Shown here: piece by piece, positions 16,636 to 25,082 of the stretch
Numbering within the stretch: the first letter of the stretch is position 1
How the letters are laid out: each line of letters begins with the position of its first letter
Program-made: the position numbers and the translations under genes
The notes under the pieces: model-generated
What the model saw: only the letters and a program-made list of their open reading frames with translations
Databases searched by the model: none
Told to the model about the DNA's origin: nothing
NCBI RefSeq assembly: GCF_005217525.1
Contig: NZ_PNXQ01000012.1
Location: forward strand, 284,400 to 348,399
Direction: 5' to 3'
Length of the DNA: 64,000 nucleotides
Origin: Paenibacillus terrae
GTDB lineage: Bacteria > Bacillota > Bacilli > Paenibacillales > Paenibacillaceae

Positions 16636-17579
16636 CATTTAACGTTCGTGTGAAAAAACGGAAGAAAATTTTATGGAGCCTAGGGATCGTGCTTTTGCTT
16701 GTGATGGCTCTTGTATTTTTTATATCTTATAAAGTAGTAGACACCTTGTTGCACCATCCTAGAGACACTAATGTTAGCTACGAATTGAATATCAATAAAA
16801 CTCCTTACGAAGAGGTCGAGTTCAAGAGTTTGAAAAATGATAATACGATTAGAGGTTCCTTCTTCCCTGCAAGTGGTCTTTCTGGTAAAGCAAGTAATAA
16901 GACGATTATTGTCGTCCATGGATATACGAGCAATCGTTTAGTCAAAGGGCGGACCCCAAAGTTAGTAGAGCATTTCGTTCCGAAGGGCTACAATGTATTG
17001 GCATTTGACCTCAGCTCGCAAGGTAAATCCGATGGTGATTTGATTACACTGGGCCTCAATGAAAAATACGATTTGCTAGGAGCTGTAAGCTATTTAAAAT
17101 CCAGAGAACATACGGGTGATAACATTGGAGTTATCGGCTTTTCAATGGGTGCTGCTACTTCTTTGCTAGCCGCAAGTGAAAGTGATGACATCAAAGCCGT
17201 AATTGCGGATAGTCCTTTTCGTAATGCTGGTCTATTTCTGAGAGAGGGTTTGCCCTTCTTTTCAGGTTTACCAGCGTTTCCATTCAGTTATACATCGACA
17301 TGGATGGCAAATTGGGCCTTTAAGGTTGATCTTGATTCCATATCTCCTATGGATGCGGTAAAAAAGATGCAAGACAAGCCAGTTATGCTCATTCATGGTA
17401 CTGGAGATCAGCAAATTAGTTATAAAAATACAGAAATTATTTACGAGTCCTTAAAAGATAACCCAAAAGCAGAAGTATGGTACCCGCAAAATACGGAGCA
17501 CATCGATGCCATCAACCATTACCCCACTGAATATTTCAAAAGAGTAGATCGCTTTTTAGATGAGTATGTAGGAAAATAA
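16605..17579 (+). CDS. Membrane-anchored alpha/beta hydrolase (YqkD-like), 324 aa
   Basis: One N-terminal membrane segment (residues ~20-45, ILWSLGIVLLLVMALVFFIS) is followed by an alpha/beta-hydrolase fold. The nucleophile elbow is GFSMGA; the oxyanion region is VVHGYTSNR; the acid is probably Asp in IHGTGDQQISY; the His is in NTEHIDAINHYP. The size and layout match the YqkD/BEM46-like group of membrane-tethered serine hydrolases, whose substrates are mostly unknown. ATG 16605 has GGAGGAGTC upstream and lies within the tetR gene, so translation is probably coupled. A terminator follows at 17657-17690. Confidence 0.85.
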   Translation: MCQTSLQPDLTFNVRVKKRKKILWSLGIVLLLVMALVFFISYKVVDTLLHHPRDTNVSYELNINKTPYEEVEFKSLKNDNTIRGSFFPASGLSGKASNKTIIVVHGYTSNRLVKGRTPKLVEHFVPKGYNVLAFDLSSQGKSDGDLITLGLNEKYDLLGAVSYLKSREHTGDNIGVIGFSMGAATSLLAASESDDIKAVIADSPFRNAGLFLREGLPFFSGLPAFPFSYTSTWMANWAFKVDLDSISPMDAVKKMQDKPVMLIHGTGDQQISYKNTEIIYESLKDNPKAEVWYPQNTEHIDAINHYPTEYFKRVDRFLDEYVGK

Positions 17580-17656
17580 ATTCAATTTCAGAGAGCCAAC
17601 TAGTGGAGGAGCTTGTCCTGACGAAGTAAAAATACCCAATAATATCAAGCATTTTT

Positions 17657-17690
17657 AGCCTGTAGTGTAGAAAACCACTACAGGCTTTTA
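17657..17690 (+). terminator. Terminator after the hydrolase gene
   Basis: AGCCTGTAGTG pairs with CACTACAGGCT, followed by TTTTATT. Lies between convergent hydrolase and sigK genes. Confidence 0.85.
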
Positions 17691-17745
17691 TTGGCGTTTA
17701 AAATGAAAATACATAGCAAAATAGTTATTATTGAAGCGGAGCCCA

Positions 17746-18447
17746 TTACCCCTTCTGCTTGTAAAATTCATGGTACAGCTTCATTAACGCACGCTTCTCA
17801 ATGCGGGATACATACGAACGAGAAATCCCCAACTCTCTGGCAATTTCCCGCTGTGTACGTTCTTCTCCTCCGGCTTCCAGGCCAAATCGACCAATAACCA
17901 CTTCTTTTTCACGCTCATCCAAAATATCCAGGTTGCGATAGATTTTACTCTTCTCTATTTTGAGCTGTACCTTATCCACAATATCGTCCGCCTCGGTGCC
18001 GAGGATATCAATTAAAGTAATTTCGTTGCCCTCTTTGTCTGTCCCAATAGGATCATGGAGAGATACGTCTTTGCGTGTTTTTTTCAGTGAGCGAAGATGC
18101 ATTAAAATTTCGTTTTCAATACACCGGGCCGCAAACGTTGCTAATTTGGTGCCTTTCCCGGTCTGAAAGCTTTCAATGGCTTTGATCAGTCCGATGGTGC
18201 CGATGGATATGAGGTCCTCCAAATCTTCACCGGTGTTATCAAATTTTTTCACAATATGAGCCACCAGCCGCAGATTATGCTCAATTAGTGTGTTGCGGGA
18301 TTGCGCATTGCCTTCGGCAAACAGCTTTAGGTGTCGGGCTTCCTCTTTCTCAGTCAATGGCTGCGGAAAGGCGTTGTTTTTCACATAAGAGACGAGTAGC
18401 GTCAATTCCTTGATGAACAGAGCGATAGCGCTAAATAGTCCGGGCAC
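17746..18447 (-). CDS. sigK: Sporulation sigma factor K (pro-sigma-K), 233 aa
   Basis: A sigma-70 family protein with region 2 ([54 protein letters not shown]) and region 4 ([38 protein letters not shown]). The N terminus [20 protein letters not shown] is the hydrophobic pro-sequence that SpoIVFB removes in the mother cell, which separates sigma-K from sigma-E, whose pro-sequence differs. GTG 18447 is chosen because AGGAGG stands 8 nt upstream; the longer frame begins inside the SD. The gene is contiguous, with no skin-like element. A perfect sigma-E-like -10 lies upstream. The divergent neighbour is a nucB-like nuclease, and a decayed sigK fragment lies 2 kb away. Confidence 0.92.
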   Translation of the reverse strand: MPGLFSAIALFIKELTLLVSYVKNNAFPQPLTEKEEARHLKLFAEGNAQSRNTLIEHNLRLVAHIVKKFDNTGEDLEDLISIGTIGLIKAIESFQTGKGTKLATFAARCIENEILMHLRSLKKTRKDVSLHDPIGTDKEGNEITLIDILGTEADDIVDKVQLKIEKSKIYRNLDILDEREKEVVIGRFGLEAGGEERTQREIARELGISRSYVSRIEKRALMKLYHEFYKQKG

Positions 18448-18515
18448 GGGTGACACCTCCTGAGGTAGTTGCGAACTTGCCGGCCTACGGTACTTACCGG
18501 GCTTGTGATCTGTTT

Positions 18516-18523
18516 ATTGTATG
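18516..18523 (-). promoter_or_regulatory. Possible sigma-E -10 element of sigK
   Basis: CATACAAT on the minus strand equals the sigma-E -10 consensus and lies 69-76 nt before the sigK start, as expected for mother-cell expression. No good -35 is visible at the usual distance, so this is tentative. Confidence 0.4.
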
Positions 18524-18653
18524 TGGGCAGGTGCCCATCCGTGCCTGTACTCCGAAAACTGTTTTGCAACAATTTAGGGCTGTAATTTATTTAACACACC
18601 TCTACATTTCAAATCGTATTCTATAGACAAATAACAGAATATGGAGGTGTGCA

Positions 18654-19070
18654 ATGATAAGAGGGCTTATTGTTTTTTTGCTGGCTGCCATTTTATCCAT
18701 GCAAAGTGCTTATGCAGAACCTGTAGTGAACACGCAGAGGGCAGCAGCAGAGTATACCTTGAACTTCCCAACCTCTCGCTATCCGGAAACCGGGGCGCAT
18801 ATTAAGGATGCAATTGCAACCGGGCATTCTTCGGTTTGTACGATTGACCGAGACGGGGCCGAGGAAAATCGCAGAGAGTCCTTAAAGGGATATCCGACCA
18901 AAAAAGGATATGACCGTGACGAGTGGCCGATGGCGATGTGTGCAGAGGGAGGAGCAGGGGCAGACATTCGTTATATAAGCCCTCGTGATAATCGTGGCGC
19001 AGGATCATGGGTAAGTCATCAAGTGGAAGATTATCCGGATGGAACGCGGGTTAAATTTATAGTGAATTAG
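18654..19070 (+). CDS. nucB: NucA/NucB-type secreted DNase, 138 aa
   Basis: Signal peptide residues 1-21 ([23 protein letters not shown] cleavage site). The mature protein has the NucA/NucB family signature: [17 protein letters not shown], then [18 protein letters not shown], then [18 protein letters not shown] and [12 protein letters not shown]. In Bacillus NucB is a secreted, sporulation-associated nuclease active on extracellular DNA and biofilm DNA; NucA acts in competence. The position beside and divergent to sigK favours the sporulation role. Length matches NucB. GGAGGTG precedes the ATG. Positions 18833-18870 correspond to the CRISPR spacer at 3721-3758 with a TTC just upstream. Confidence 0.88.
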   Translation: MIRGLIVFLLAAILSMQSAYAEPVVNTQRAAAEYTLNFPTSRYPETGAHIKDAIATGHSSVCTIDRDGAEENRRESLKGYPTKKGYDRDEWPMAMCAEGGAGADIRYISPRDNRGAGSWVSHQVEDYPDGTRVKFIVN

Positions 19071-19136
19071 TGAGGTCTAGAAATTAGACGTTCATTATGT
19101 TGGTACAGAAAGAACAGTTTTGGCAATCTTAAATCG

Positions 19137-19176
19137 AGTGAGGTTATCCCTATTTACGGGACGGCCTCGCTTTCTT
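19137..19176 (+). terminator. Terminator after nucB
   Basis: AGTGAGGTTATCCC pairs, with G-U pairs, with GGGACGGCCTCGCT, followed by TTCTTCATTTTTT. Confidence 0.65.
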
Positions 19177-19285
19177 CATTTTTTATGTCATACGGTAGAA
19201 GAAGCGACATTATTGATATGGAAGAAGGAAGTTTTATTTTTCGTACGATGACTATATGAGAAAATATGATTATACTTAAACTACT

Positions 19286-19403
19286 TGAATCCAGTTCATA
19301 AATGATTAAGCCAACGAAATGTATACTGCATATAGACAAATCAAACCATTTTGATCTATATGTACTCTTTATTAAAGCTACTGAGGGTATTATGACATTG
19401 ATT
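19286..19403 (+). repeat. ~117-bp repeat, right copy (inverted relative to 15170-15286)
   Basis: Matches the reverse complement of 15170-15286 at roughly 95 percent. It ends about 40 nt before the TudS-like gene start, as the left copy does before the discoidin-like gene. Together they bound 4.0 kb holding the TetR-hydrolase operon, sigK, nucB and the sigK remnant. Confidence 0.85.
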
Positions 19404-19443
19404 CACTTAAGTTGTGAAAAGCAATGATATGAGGTGGAAGCAG

Positions 19444-19914
19444 ATGATTTTGGTAAGTTCGTGTTTGGCAGGGATGAAGGTCCGGTATAACGGGACGGAT
19501 AGCTTGGACGTACATATTCAGAAGTTGGTTGAGGAAAAGAAGGTTGTGACCATCTGTCCTGAGCTGTTGGGAGGCTTTATGACGCCGAGACCGCCTGCTG
19601 AAATTGTGGGCGGGACGGGGGAAGATGTACTGAACGGTACAGCCAAGGTGGTTGAGTCCTCGGGCAACGATGTCAGTGAGATGTACATTAAAGGTGCATA
19701 CGAAGCTTTGAACATAGCTAAAGAGATTAACGCTACGCTCATTATTTTAAAAGAAAACAGTCCGTCTTGCGGATCAGCCGCCATCTATAACGGGTCATTT
19801 GAAAACCGGAAAATAGCAGGTAACGGCGTAACCTCGGCTTTGTTGAAAAAGGAAGGCTTTAAGGTGATTTCGGAGGAACAATTGTCGGAAATTTTCTTGC
19901 ACGGGGATATGTAG
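19444..19914 (+). CDS. DUF523 / TudS-like protein, 156 aa
   Basis: Starts MILVSSCLAGMKVRYNGTDS, the usual beginning of DUF523 proteins; the in-frame sequence upstream of ATG 19444 is not family-like, and GAGGTGG precedes this ATG. Three conserved Cys are present, in SSCLAG, ICPELLGG and NSPSCGSA. In TudS-type members these three bind a [4Fe-4S] cluster whose free iron takes the sulfur in desulfuration of thiouracil and related compounds. Whether this protein has that activity is inferred from the family. It is monocistronic with its own terminator, and the 117-bp repeat lies just upstream. Confidence 0.8.
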   Translation: MILVSSCLAGMKVRYNGTDSLDVHIQKLVEEKKVVTICPELLGGFMTPRPPAEIVGGTGEDVLNGTAKVVESSGNDVSEMYIKGAYEALNIAKEINATLIILKENSPSCGSAAIYNGSFENRKIAGNGVTSALLKKEGFKVISEEQLSEIFLHGDM

Positions 19915-19998
19915 TGGGCTGGAAGGCATGCGAGTCGGGATAAAATACGGACTTTGAACTCTTACGATACTCATGAAAGCAAGACTCATGGTAAAATC

Positions 19999-20052
19999 AA
20001 GCGCCTTGGCAGCTTACAGGTTTACATCTGCGAGCTGCCAAGGTGCTTGTTT
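19999..20052. terminator. Terminator between tudS-like and ydcF-like genes
   Basis: AAGCGCCTTGGCAGCT pairs with AGCTGCCAAGGTGCTT, followed by GTTTGT; sits between the two convergent genes. Confidence 0.75.
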
Positions 20053-20086
20053 GTGATGAAGGTCTACACGCTAGATATACGTCACA

Positions 20087-20836
20087 TTATTTAAGCTTCA
20101 AAGCAAGGAGCCCCAGATATTCCTTGAGGGCAGTTCCAGTAGTAGCCATGGCTCCGGCAGACGGGGAGAGCTTGGCGGCATATAGTGAAGGATGTTCACT
20201 TGCCAGATAGTCCGTCGGATAAGGTACAGCCTGCATGCCTGCACGCTGAAATTCCACCGCCGCACGTGGCATATGGAAGGCAGAGGTCACCAAAATGGGT
20301 TTGGTGAGCTGATGCTGCTTCAAAATTTGGGACGTATACACGGCATTTTGCTGCGTGTTCAGGGAACGGTTTTCGATCAGAATATCTTTTGCGGGAATAC
20401 CGAGTCCCAGAAGCTGTCTTTGGGCAATATTCGCTTCGTTGCCACTGTCGCCAAATACCTGTCCACCGGAAAACAGAATAGGTAAGCCCGTTGCTTCATG
20501 TAACCGTGCCGCAGTGAGCAGGCGATTGGCCGCTGACCCAAGCAGATTGCCCTGTCCGTTGATGTCGGGTGTTCCCTCTGTAGCTCCGCCGCCAAGCACG
20601 ACGATGACATCGCCTTGAACGGTACGAGGCTGCGGATACTGCTTTTCCAGACTGCTGATTAGCAAATCTCCGGCCCAATTGGTAGAGGAACCATACAGCA
20701 GCAGTGTGACAACGAGTAGAATGACAGCAGGTTTACGCGCACGCTTCCACAGCCAGATTACAAGCCCTGCCATCACGAGGATAAACAAACCGGGAGGCAG
20801 CACGAAGCTGTATAAAAATTTGATGATATAAATCAA
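20087..20836 (-). CDS. YdcF/ElyC (DUF218) family membrane protein, 249 aa
   Basis: Two N-terminal membrane segments (about residues 5-28 and 35-52) precede a DUF218 domain: VIVVLGGGATEG, then LFSGGQVFGDSGNE, ENRSLNTQQNAVYT and LVTSAFHMPRA. The family includes YdcF, SanA and ElyC, which affect envelope integrity and lipid-carrier use in Gram-negatives; the biochemical role in Firmicutes is not settled. Start is TTG 20836 with AGGAGG 10 nt upstream. Single gene, convergent with the TudS-like gene. Confidence 0.8.
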   Translation of the reverse strand: MIYIIKFLYSFVLPPGLFILVMAGLVIWLWKRARKPAVILLVVTLLLYGSSTNWAGDLLISSLEKQYPQPRTVQGDVIVVLGGGATEGTPDINGQGNLLGSAANRLLTAARLHEATGLPILFSGGQVFGDSGNEANIAQRQLLGLGIPAKDILIENRSLNTQQNAVYTSQILKQHQLTKPILVTSAFHMPRAAVEFQRAGMQAVPYPTDYLASEHPSLYAAKLSPSAGAMATTGTALKEYLGLLALKLK

Positions 20837-20955
20837 GTGCAGACAACCTCCTATCCTTTAATCTCTATTTTTCTTTTTGGTTTGGTATATTGTAACATAG
20901 GCAAATGACAGGATTCCTCTGTCTGGAGTTGTGCTTTCCCATGCATATTTTTTGT

Positions 20956-20984
20956 TTGATAAAGTTGTCCTATAGGTGTAAAAT
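20956..20984 (+). promoter_or_regulatory. Sigma-A-type promoter of the EamA transporter
   Basis: TTGATA and TAAAAT separated by 17 nt, 42 nt upstream of the start codon at 21026. Confidence 0.6.
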
Positions 20985-21025
20985 ATAAGGTTTAGTCATT
21001 TTTTTTATAGAGGAGCGAAAGCAGT

Positions 21026-21913
21026 ATGGGAGAGTTAACGACAGCCAAGCGGATCATGATGATCGCGCTGTTGGTTGTATTGTGGGGCATATCTTGGCCC
21101 ATTTATAAAGTAGCGTTGCAGTTTACGCCTCCACTTTTGTTTGCAGGGTTGCGCACGTTGCTGGGAGGTCTGCTGTTAGGAGTGATTTTACTGCCGAGAT
21201 GGAAACGTATCCGTTGGAAAGAGAACTGGCGGGTCTATGCAATTTCGAGTGTTTTTAACGTGGTACTGTTTTATGGTCTGCAAACGGTAGGGCTGATGTA
21301 CGTACCATCCGGCCTGTTTTCTGTTCTGGTATATCTCCAGCCAGTTTTGGTCGGCATTTTTGCATGGATGTGGCTGGGTGAAGCGATGTCCGGGCTTAAG
21401 GTGACTGGATTGGTCATCGGATTTCTGGGTGTGGCGGCTGTAAGTGTCGGAGGATTTTCGGGGCATGTGGCTGTGGCAGGTGTAGTTATCGCTATTATTA
21501 CAGCCGTGAGTTGGGCATTGGGCACCGTCTACGTGAAAAAGGTAAACCAGCGCGTGGATTCGCTGTGGCTGGTCGCATTTCAATGTACGCTGGGAGGCAT
21601 CGTGTTGACGGGAGCCGGAACAGTGACGGAAAGCTGGTCAGACATCGTATGGAATTTTCCTTATGTGTCAGGGCTGGTATTCGGCATCGTGTTGGGTATT
21701 TCACTGTCTTGGCTGCTGTATTTCACACTGGTTAACTCGGGGGATGCGAGCAAAGTCGCGTCTTATACGTTTTTGGTACCTGTTATCTCGGTGTTTGTCA
21801 GCTCCTTGCTGCTGCGCGAAGCGATTACGGCTTTCTTGCTGATCGGTCTGGTATTAATCGGGCTTAGCATTTATTTGGTGAATCGCAGAGCGAGAGTAGT
21901 ACAGCAAGCTTGA
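21026..21913 (+). CDS. EamA/DMT-superfamily transporter, 295 aa
   Basis: About ten hydrophobic segments arranged as two EamA repeats: the first from residue ~8 (MMIALLVVLWGISWPIYKVA), the second from ~150 (AVAGVVIAIITAVSWALGT). This is the layout of drug/metabolite-superfamily exporters such as YdcZ or RhaT relatives; the substrate cannot be told from sequence. GAGGAGCGAAAGC precedes ATG 21026, and a sigma-A promoter lies at 20956-20984. Monocistronic, ended by the terminator at 21932-21966. Confidence 0.88.
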   Translation: MGELTTAKRIMMIALLVVLWGISWPIYKVALQFTPPLLFAGLRTLLGGLLLGVILLPRWKRIRWKENWRVYAISSVFNVVLFYGLQTVGLMYVPSGLFSVLVYLQPVLVGIFAWMWLGEAMSGLKVTGLVIGFLGVAAVSVGGFSGHVAVAGVVIAIITAVSWALGTVYVKKVNQRVDSLWLVAFQCTLGGIVLTGAGTVTESWSDIVWNFPYVSGLVFGIVLGISLSWLLYFTLVNSGDASKVASYTFLVPVISVFVSSLLLREAITAFLLIGLVLIGLSIYLVNRRARVVQQA

Positions 21914-21931
21914 AAATAGGTATGGTACAAG

Positions 21932-21966
21932 TAAGGACTCTGCGCAGGTAGCAGGGTCCTTTTTTA
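21932..21966 (+). terminator. Terminator after the EamA transporter
   Basis: AAGGACTCTGC pairs with GCAGGGTCCTT followed by TTTTT. Confidence 0.85.
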
Positions 21967-22004
21967 GAGGATTTTAACACCTGTCCAGCGAATTTTTAGG
22001 AAGA

Positions 22005-22755
22005 ATGGAACGGACCGGGGTTGCTACACCCGTGAAGCAAGAACAGGAGACTGCAAGTATCCGTGTTTATTTTAACGGAAATATAATGTCATTTCCCAAA
22101 GGAGAGCCATTCATTTATAAGCTTTGTACATAACAAGAAGGTTATTTACACCGTTTCAGCCAGTAACATTCGCGGAACGCTGTATGTCCCTTTGGCATTT
22201 ATCAGTGATGTGGTCGGAGGCAAGCTGGAATGGAAGAAAAACGAACGAATGGCTAGCATAAGCTATCCTCAGTTGGTTGGGGAATCGGGGGGAAGTAAAG
22301 GCTATTTGCTGGATGCAAGCAGCGGAGTATTGTACCGTAAAGAGGATGGCGGCCGTATCCGCGCGCTCAGTCCAACAAATATCAAGCTTTATAATGGTAA
22401 AGCAGTCATGAACGATGGACAGACCGTTCGTCTGATTGACGCTAATGGCTCTGTAAAAGAAACATGGAATATGGGGAAGCTTTCTGGCCGTTTGAAGGAC
22501 AGTTTTGCGGTGGAAGGCATGGGCGAGGAATTTATTCTTGCCAGATCGAATGATGAGGGCTTTTTAATGTTATTTAATCTTAAAACTCATCAGTCGTTTT
22601 TGGTGTATGAGTTGCTTCAATTAGCTCCTGAGCAACTGACAGGATTCAGGGAAGATGGCATCAAGTTTATCGGTCAGAACAAAAATGACGGTGAACTGTG
22701 CTTCGAGCTACATGATAGTGAAGGGCAACCCCAAACGTTTAATTATGCTTTGTAA
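22005..22755 (+). pseudogene. Copper amine oxidase N-terminal-like domain protein, disrupted
   Basis: From 22005 one frame reads into RVYFNGNIMSFPKGEPFIYK and stops at about 22133. The adjacent frame continues VIYTVSASNIRGTLYVPLAF, then VVGGKLEWKKNERMASISYP, and stays open to 22755. Together they form the stalk/copper amine oxidase N-terminal-like domain common in Paenibacillus surface proteins, followed by about 150 residues of unknown beta-rich sequence. The joint at about 22122-22130 is a frameshift, and no signal peptide is left at the front. The open part from 22192 (187 codons) lacks a good SD. Probably a dead gene. Confidence 0.65.
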
Positions 22756-22961
22756 GCGGGGCTTGGGCGCCTATCAGGCGCCTTATATCACACAATACTT
22801 CACAAATATCCGAATTGTTCACTCCTTAGGACACTCCTTTGTTCATGAAGTACGCAAGGCTTCACTTTTCATTTTGAATGCGCTTACATAAAATAAGGTC
22901 ATACGACGGCGGACTGCAAAACATGCTGTTGGTAACGCATACAGAGGGGGAGTGACTCACA

Positions 22962-23957
22962 TTGAATCAGCCTGTGCCTAAGAGTTCCGCTATGCTCACG
23001 ACAGATTCCCGCCTGAACGGGAGGAGGCTGGCGAGCGGCAGGAAAAACGGATTTTTCCATGAATTGATCCGTAATCGGATATTATTTTTAATGCTGCTGC
23101 CGACCTTGATCTTTTTCTTCATTAACTCATACATTCCTATGGTGGGGATCTATTATGCATTTACCCAGTTTGACTTCAATACCAGCTTGTTCGATGCCAA
23201 GTTTGTCGGACTACAGAATTTTCAATTTCTATGGCAATCCGGCACGTTGACCAAGCTGACCCTGAATACGGTCGGATACAACGCAGCATTTATTTTATTT
23301 GGCAATGTGTTAGCGATTGTTCTCGCGATTTTGCTGAATGAGCTGCGGGGGCGTTATTTTAAAAAGATCGCTCAATCTGTGATGTTCCTGCCTTATTTTG
23401 TTTCTTTCGTTATTCTAAGCGTTATCGTGTATAACATATTTAATTATGATAACGGCTTTCTGAATACGCTGCTAGTGCAAATCGGCAGTGAACGTGTGGA
23501 TGTATACAACCAACCGTGGGTATGGATTTTCCTGATTATCCTGTTCTACCTGTGGAAAAACCTCGGCTACAGTATGGTGATTTATCTGGCGGCCATTACA
23601 GGCATTAGCGACGAGTATTATGAGGCGGCGAAAATGGACGGGGCCAACATTTTTCAACGGATCTGGTACATTACCGTGCCAATGCTCAAATCGACGTTCG
23701 TCGTGCTACTGCTGTTCGCGCTCGGCAGTATTATGAAGGGACAGTTCGATCTCTTCTATCAATTAATCGGCAACAATGGGGTGCTGTACAATACGACGGA
23801 TATTTTGGACACGTATGTGTACCGTTCACTGAAAGTAACCTTTGATGTCGGTATGGCTTCGGCGGCAGGCGTGTACCAGTCTTTGTTCGGCTTTATACTG
23901 ATCATGACTGTGAACTATATTATCCGCAAGCTGAACGACGAATATTCTCTGTTCTAG
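22962..23957 (+). CDS. ABC sugar transporter permease, LplB-like, 331 aa
   Basis: Six membrane segments of the MetI-like (BPD_transp_1) type. The cytoplasmic EAA loop is present as EYYEAAKMDGANIFQRIWYI. Similarity is to LplB/YtcP/UgpA-type permeases of the CUT1 class, which import oligosaccharides. TTG 22962 is the start, with GAGGGGGAG upstream. It lies 18 nt before the partner permease. No ATPase gene is present, as usual for Paenibacillus CUT1 systems that share an MsmX-type ATPase. Confidence 0.88.
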   Translation: MNQPVPKSSAMLTTDSRLNGRRLASGRKNGFFHELIRNRILFLMLLPTLIFFFINSYIPMVGIYYAFTQFDFNTSLFDAKFVGLQNFQFLWQSGTLTKLTLNTVGYNAAFILFGNVLAIVLAILLNELRGRYFKKIAQSVMFLPYFVSFVILSVIVYNIFNYDNGFLNTLLVQIGSERVDVYNQPWVWIFLIILFYLWKNLGYSMVIYLAAITGISDEYYEAAKMDGANIFQRIWYITVPMLKSTFVVLLLFALGSIMKGQFDLFYQLIGNNGVLYNTTDILDTYVYRSLKVTFDVGMASAAGVYQSLFGFILIMTVNYIIRKLNDEYSLF

Positions 23958-23975
23958 AAAGGAGGACCCAAACGG

Positions 23976-24869
23976 ATGGCGATCAAAGAGGATGTATACA
24001 CCCGAATTTTTCAAATTCTCTCTTATGCGATAATCATTATTGCTTCTATTGCTTGTTTGCTACCATTTCTACTTATTATTTCGGCATCATTGACCAGTAA
24101 CGAGTCGATTATCAGAGATGGATATCATTTTATTCCACAGGAATTTTCGCTGGAAGGATACCGGACGGTGTTCACCTTTCCTGAGGAGGTGCTGAGAGCG
24201 TACGGGGTGACCATTTTTACAACTGTAGTAGGTACGACGTTGGGCCTGTTCCTAATGACGATGGCGGGATATGTGCTGGCGCGTAAAGATTTTAAATACC
24301 GGAACGCGTTTTCGTTCTATATTTACTTTACAACGTTGTTCGGGGGCGGCTTGGTACCCTGGTACATTATGCTGACGAAGTATTTAGGACTGCTCGATAC
24401 GTATACGGTGCTTATTTTCCCGGGGCTGATGACTCCTTTTCTGATCATTTTGATGAAAAACTTCATTCGTTCGTCCATGCCGGAAGAGCTGTTTGAGTCT
24501 GCTAAAATTGACGGTGCGGGTGATTTTAAAATCTACTATCGGATTGTGCTGCCTTTGTCTACCCCGGGCATTGCCACCGTAGGCTTGTTTCTGGCCTTGG
24601 CATACTGGAATGACTGGTTCTCGTCCTCACTCTTTATTAATGATCCACATAAATACCAGCTGCAATATTATCTGTATAATGTAATCAACTCGATGCAATT
24701 TATCGCGCAAATGGGGGCAGGTACTGGCGTTTCGCTCTCCAACGATATGCCGACCGAATCGACCAAAATGGCAATGGCGATCGTGGTCACCGGGCCGATT
24801 TTACTGCTGTACCCGTTCATTCAGCGTTATTTCGTCAAGGGCTTGACCATTGGTGCTGTTAAAGGCTAA
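23976..24869 (+). CDS. ABC sugar transporter permease, LplC-like, 297 aa
   Basis: Six membrane segments, with the EAA motif ELFESAKIDGAGDFKIYYRI. It has the C-terminal family pattern PIQRYFVKGLTIGAVKG, written here as PFIQRYFVKGLTIGAVKG, typical of LplC/YtcP permeases. AAAGGAGG precedes ATG 23976. It pairs with the upstream permease to form the membrane channel of the importer; the solute-binding protein follows after 213 nt. Confidence 0.88.
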   Translation: MAIKEDVYTRIFQILSYAIIIIASIACLLPFLLIISASLTSNESIIRDGYHFIPQEFSLEGYRTVFTFPEEVLRAYGVTIFTTVVGTTLGLFLMTMAGYVLARKDFKYRNAFSFYIYFTTLFGGGLVPWYIMLTKYLGLLDTYTVLIFPGLMTPFLIILMKNFIRSSMPEELFESAKIDGAGDFKIYYRIVLPLSTPGIATVGLFLALAYWNDWFSSSLFINDPHKYQLQYYLYNVINSMQFIAQMGAGTGVSLSNDMPTESTKMAMAIVVTGPILLLYPFIQRYFVKGLTIGAVKG

Positions 24870-24933
24870 AGCAGACGATCATCAGCTAAGATGGCATGGC
24901 GTGCTGACGTTGTGCCATTCTGAAAGCATTTTT

Positions 24934-24947
24934 TGTAAGCGTTTTAT
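24934..24947 (+). promoter_or_regulatory. Possible cre (CcpA) site before the binding-protein gene
   Basis: TGTAAGCGTTTTAT matches the first 12 positions of the cre consensus TGWAANCGNTNWCA, with mismatches in the last two. It lies in the 213-nt gap before the solute-binding gene, where carbon catabolite control would be expected for a sugar importer. Confidence 0.35.
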
Positions 24948-25082
24948 TTAAAGGTAGTAATGTTTGTTTCCTACAAATTTTAAAGGCGCGGCTGAGTACA
25001 AGCGAATGATTTTCGTCCACTCTCCAGGCTTTTAAAAGATAGATGGCTTTAAACCAGCAACCACTTCAAAAGGAGGATTCAC

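Noticed and set aside
19154..19339. Short minus-strand frame between nucB and the TudS-like gene
   Set aside because: Lies across the nucB terminator and the inverted repeat; no SD. A 20-residue plus-strand fragment nearby is too short to judge.
15170..19403. Composite transposon flanked by the inverted repeats
   Set aside because: No transposase inside, no target duplication recognised outside the repeats, and the cargo is partly core sporulation genes (sigK).
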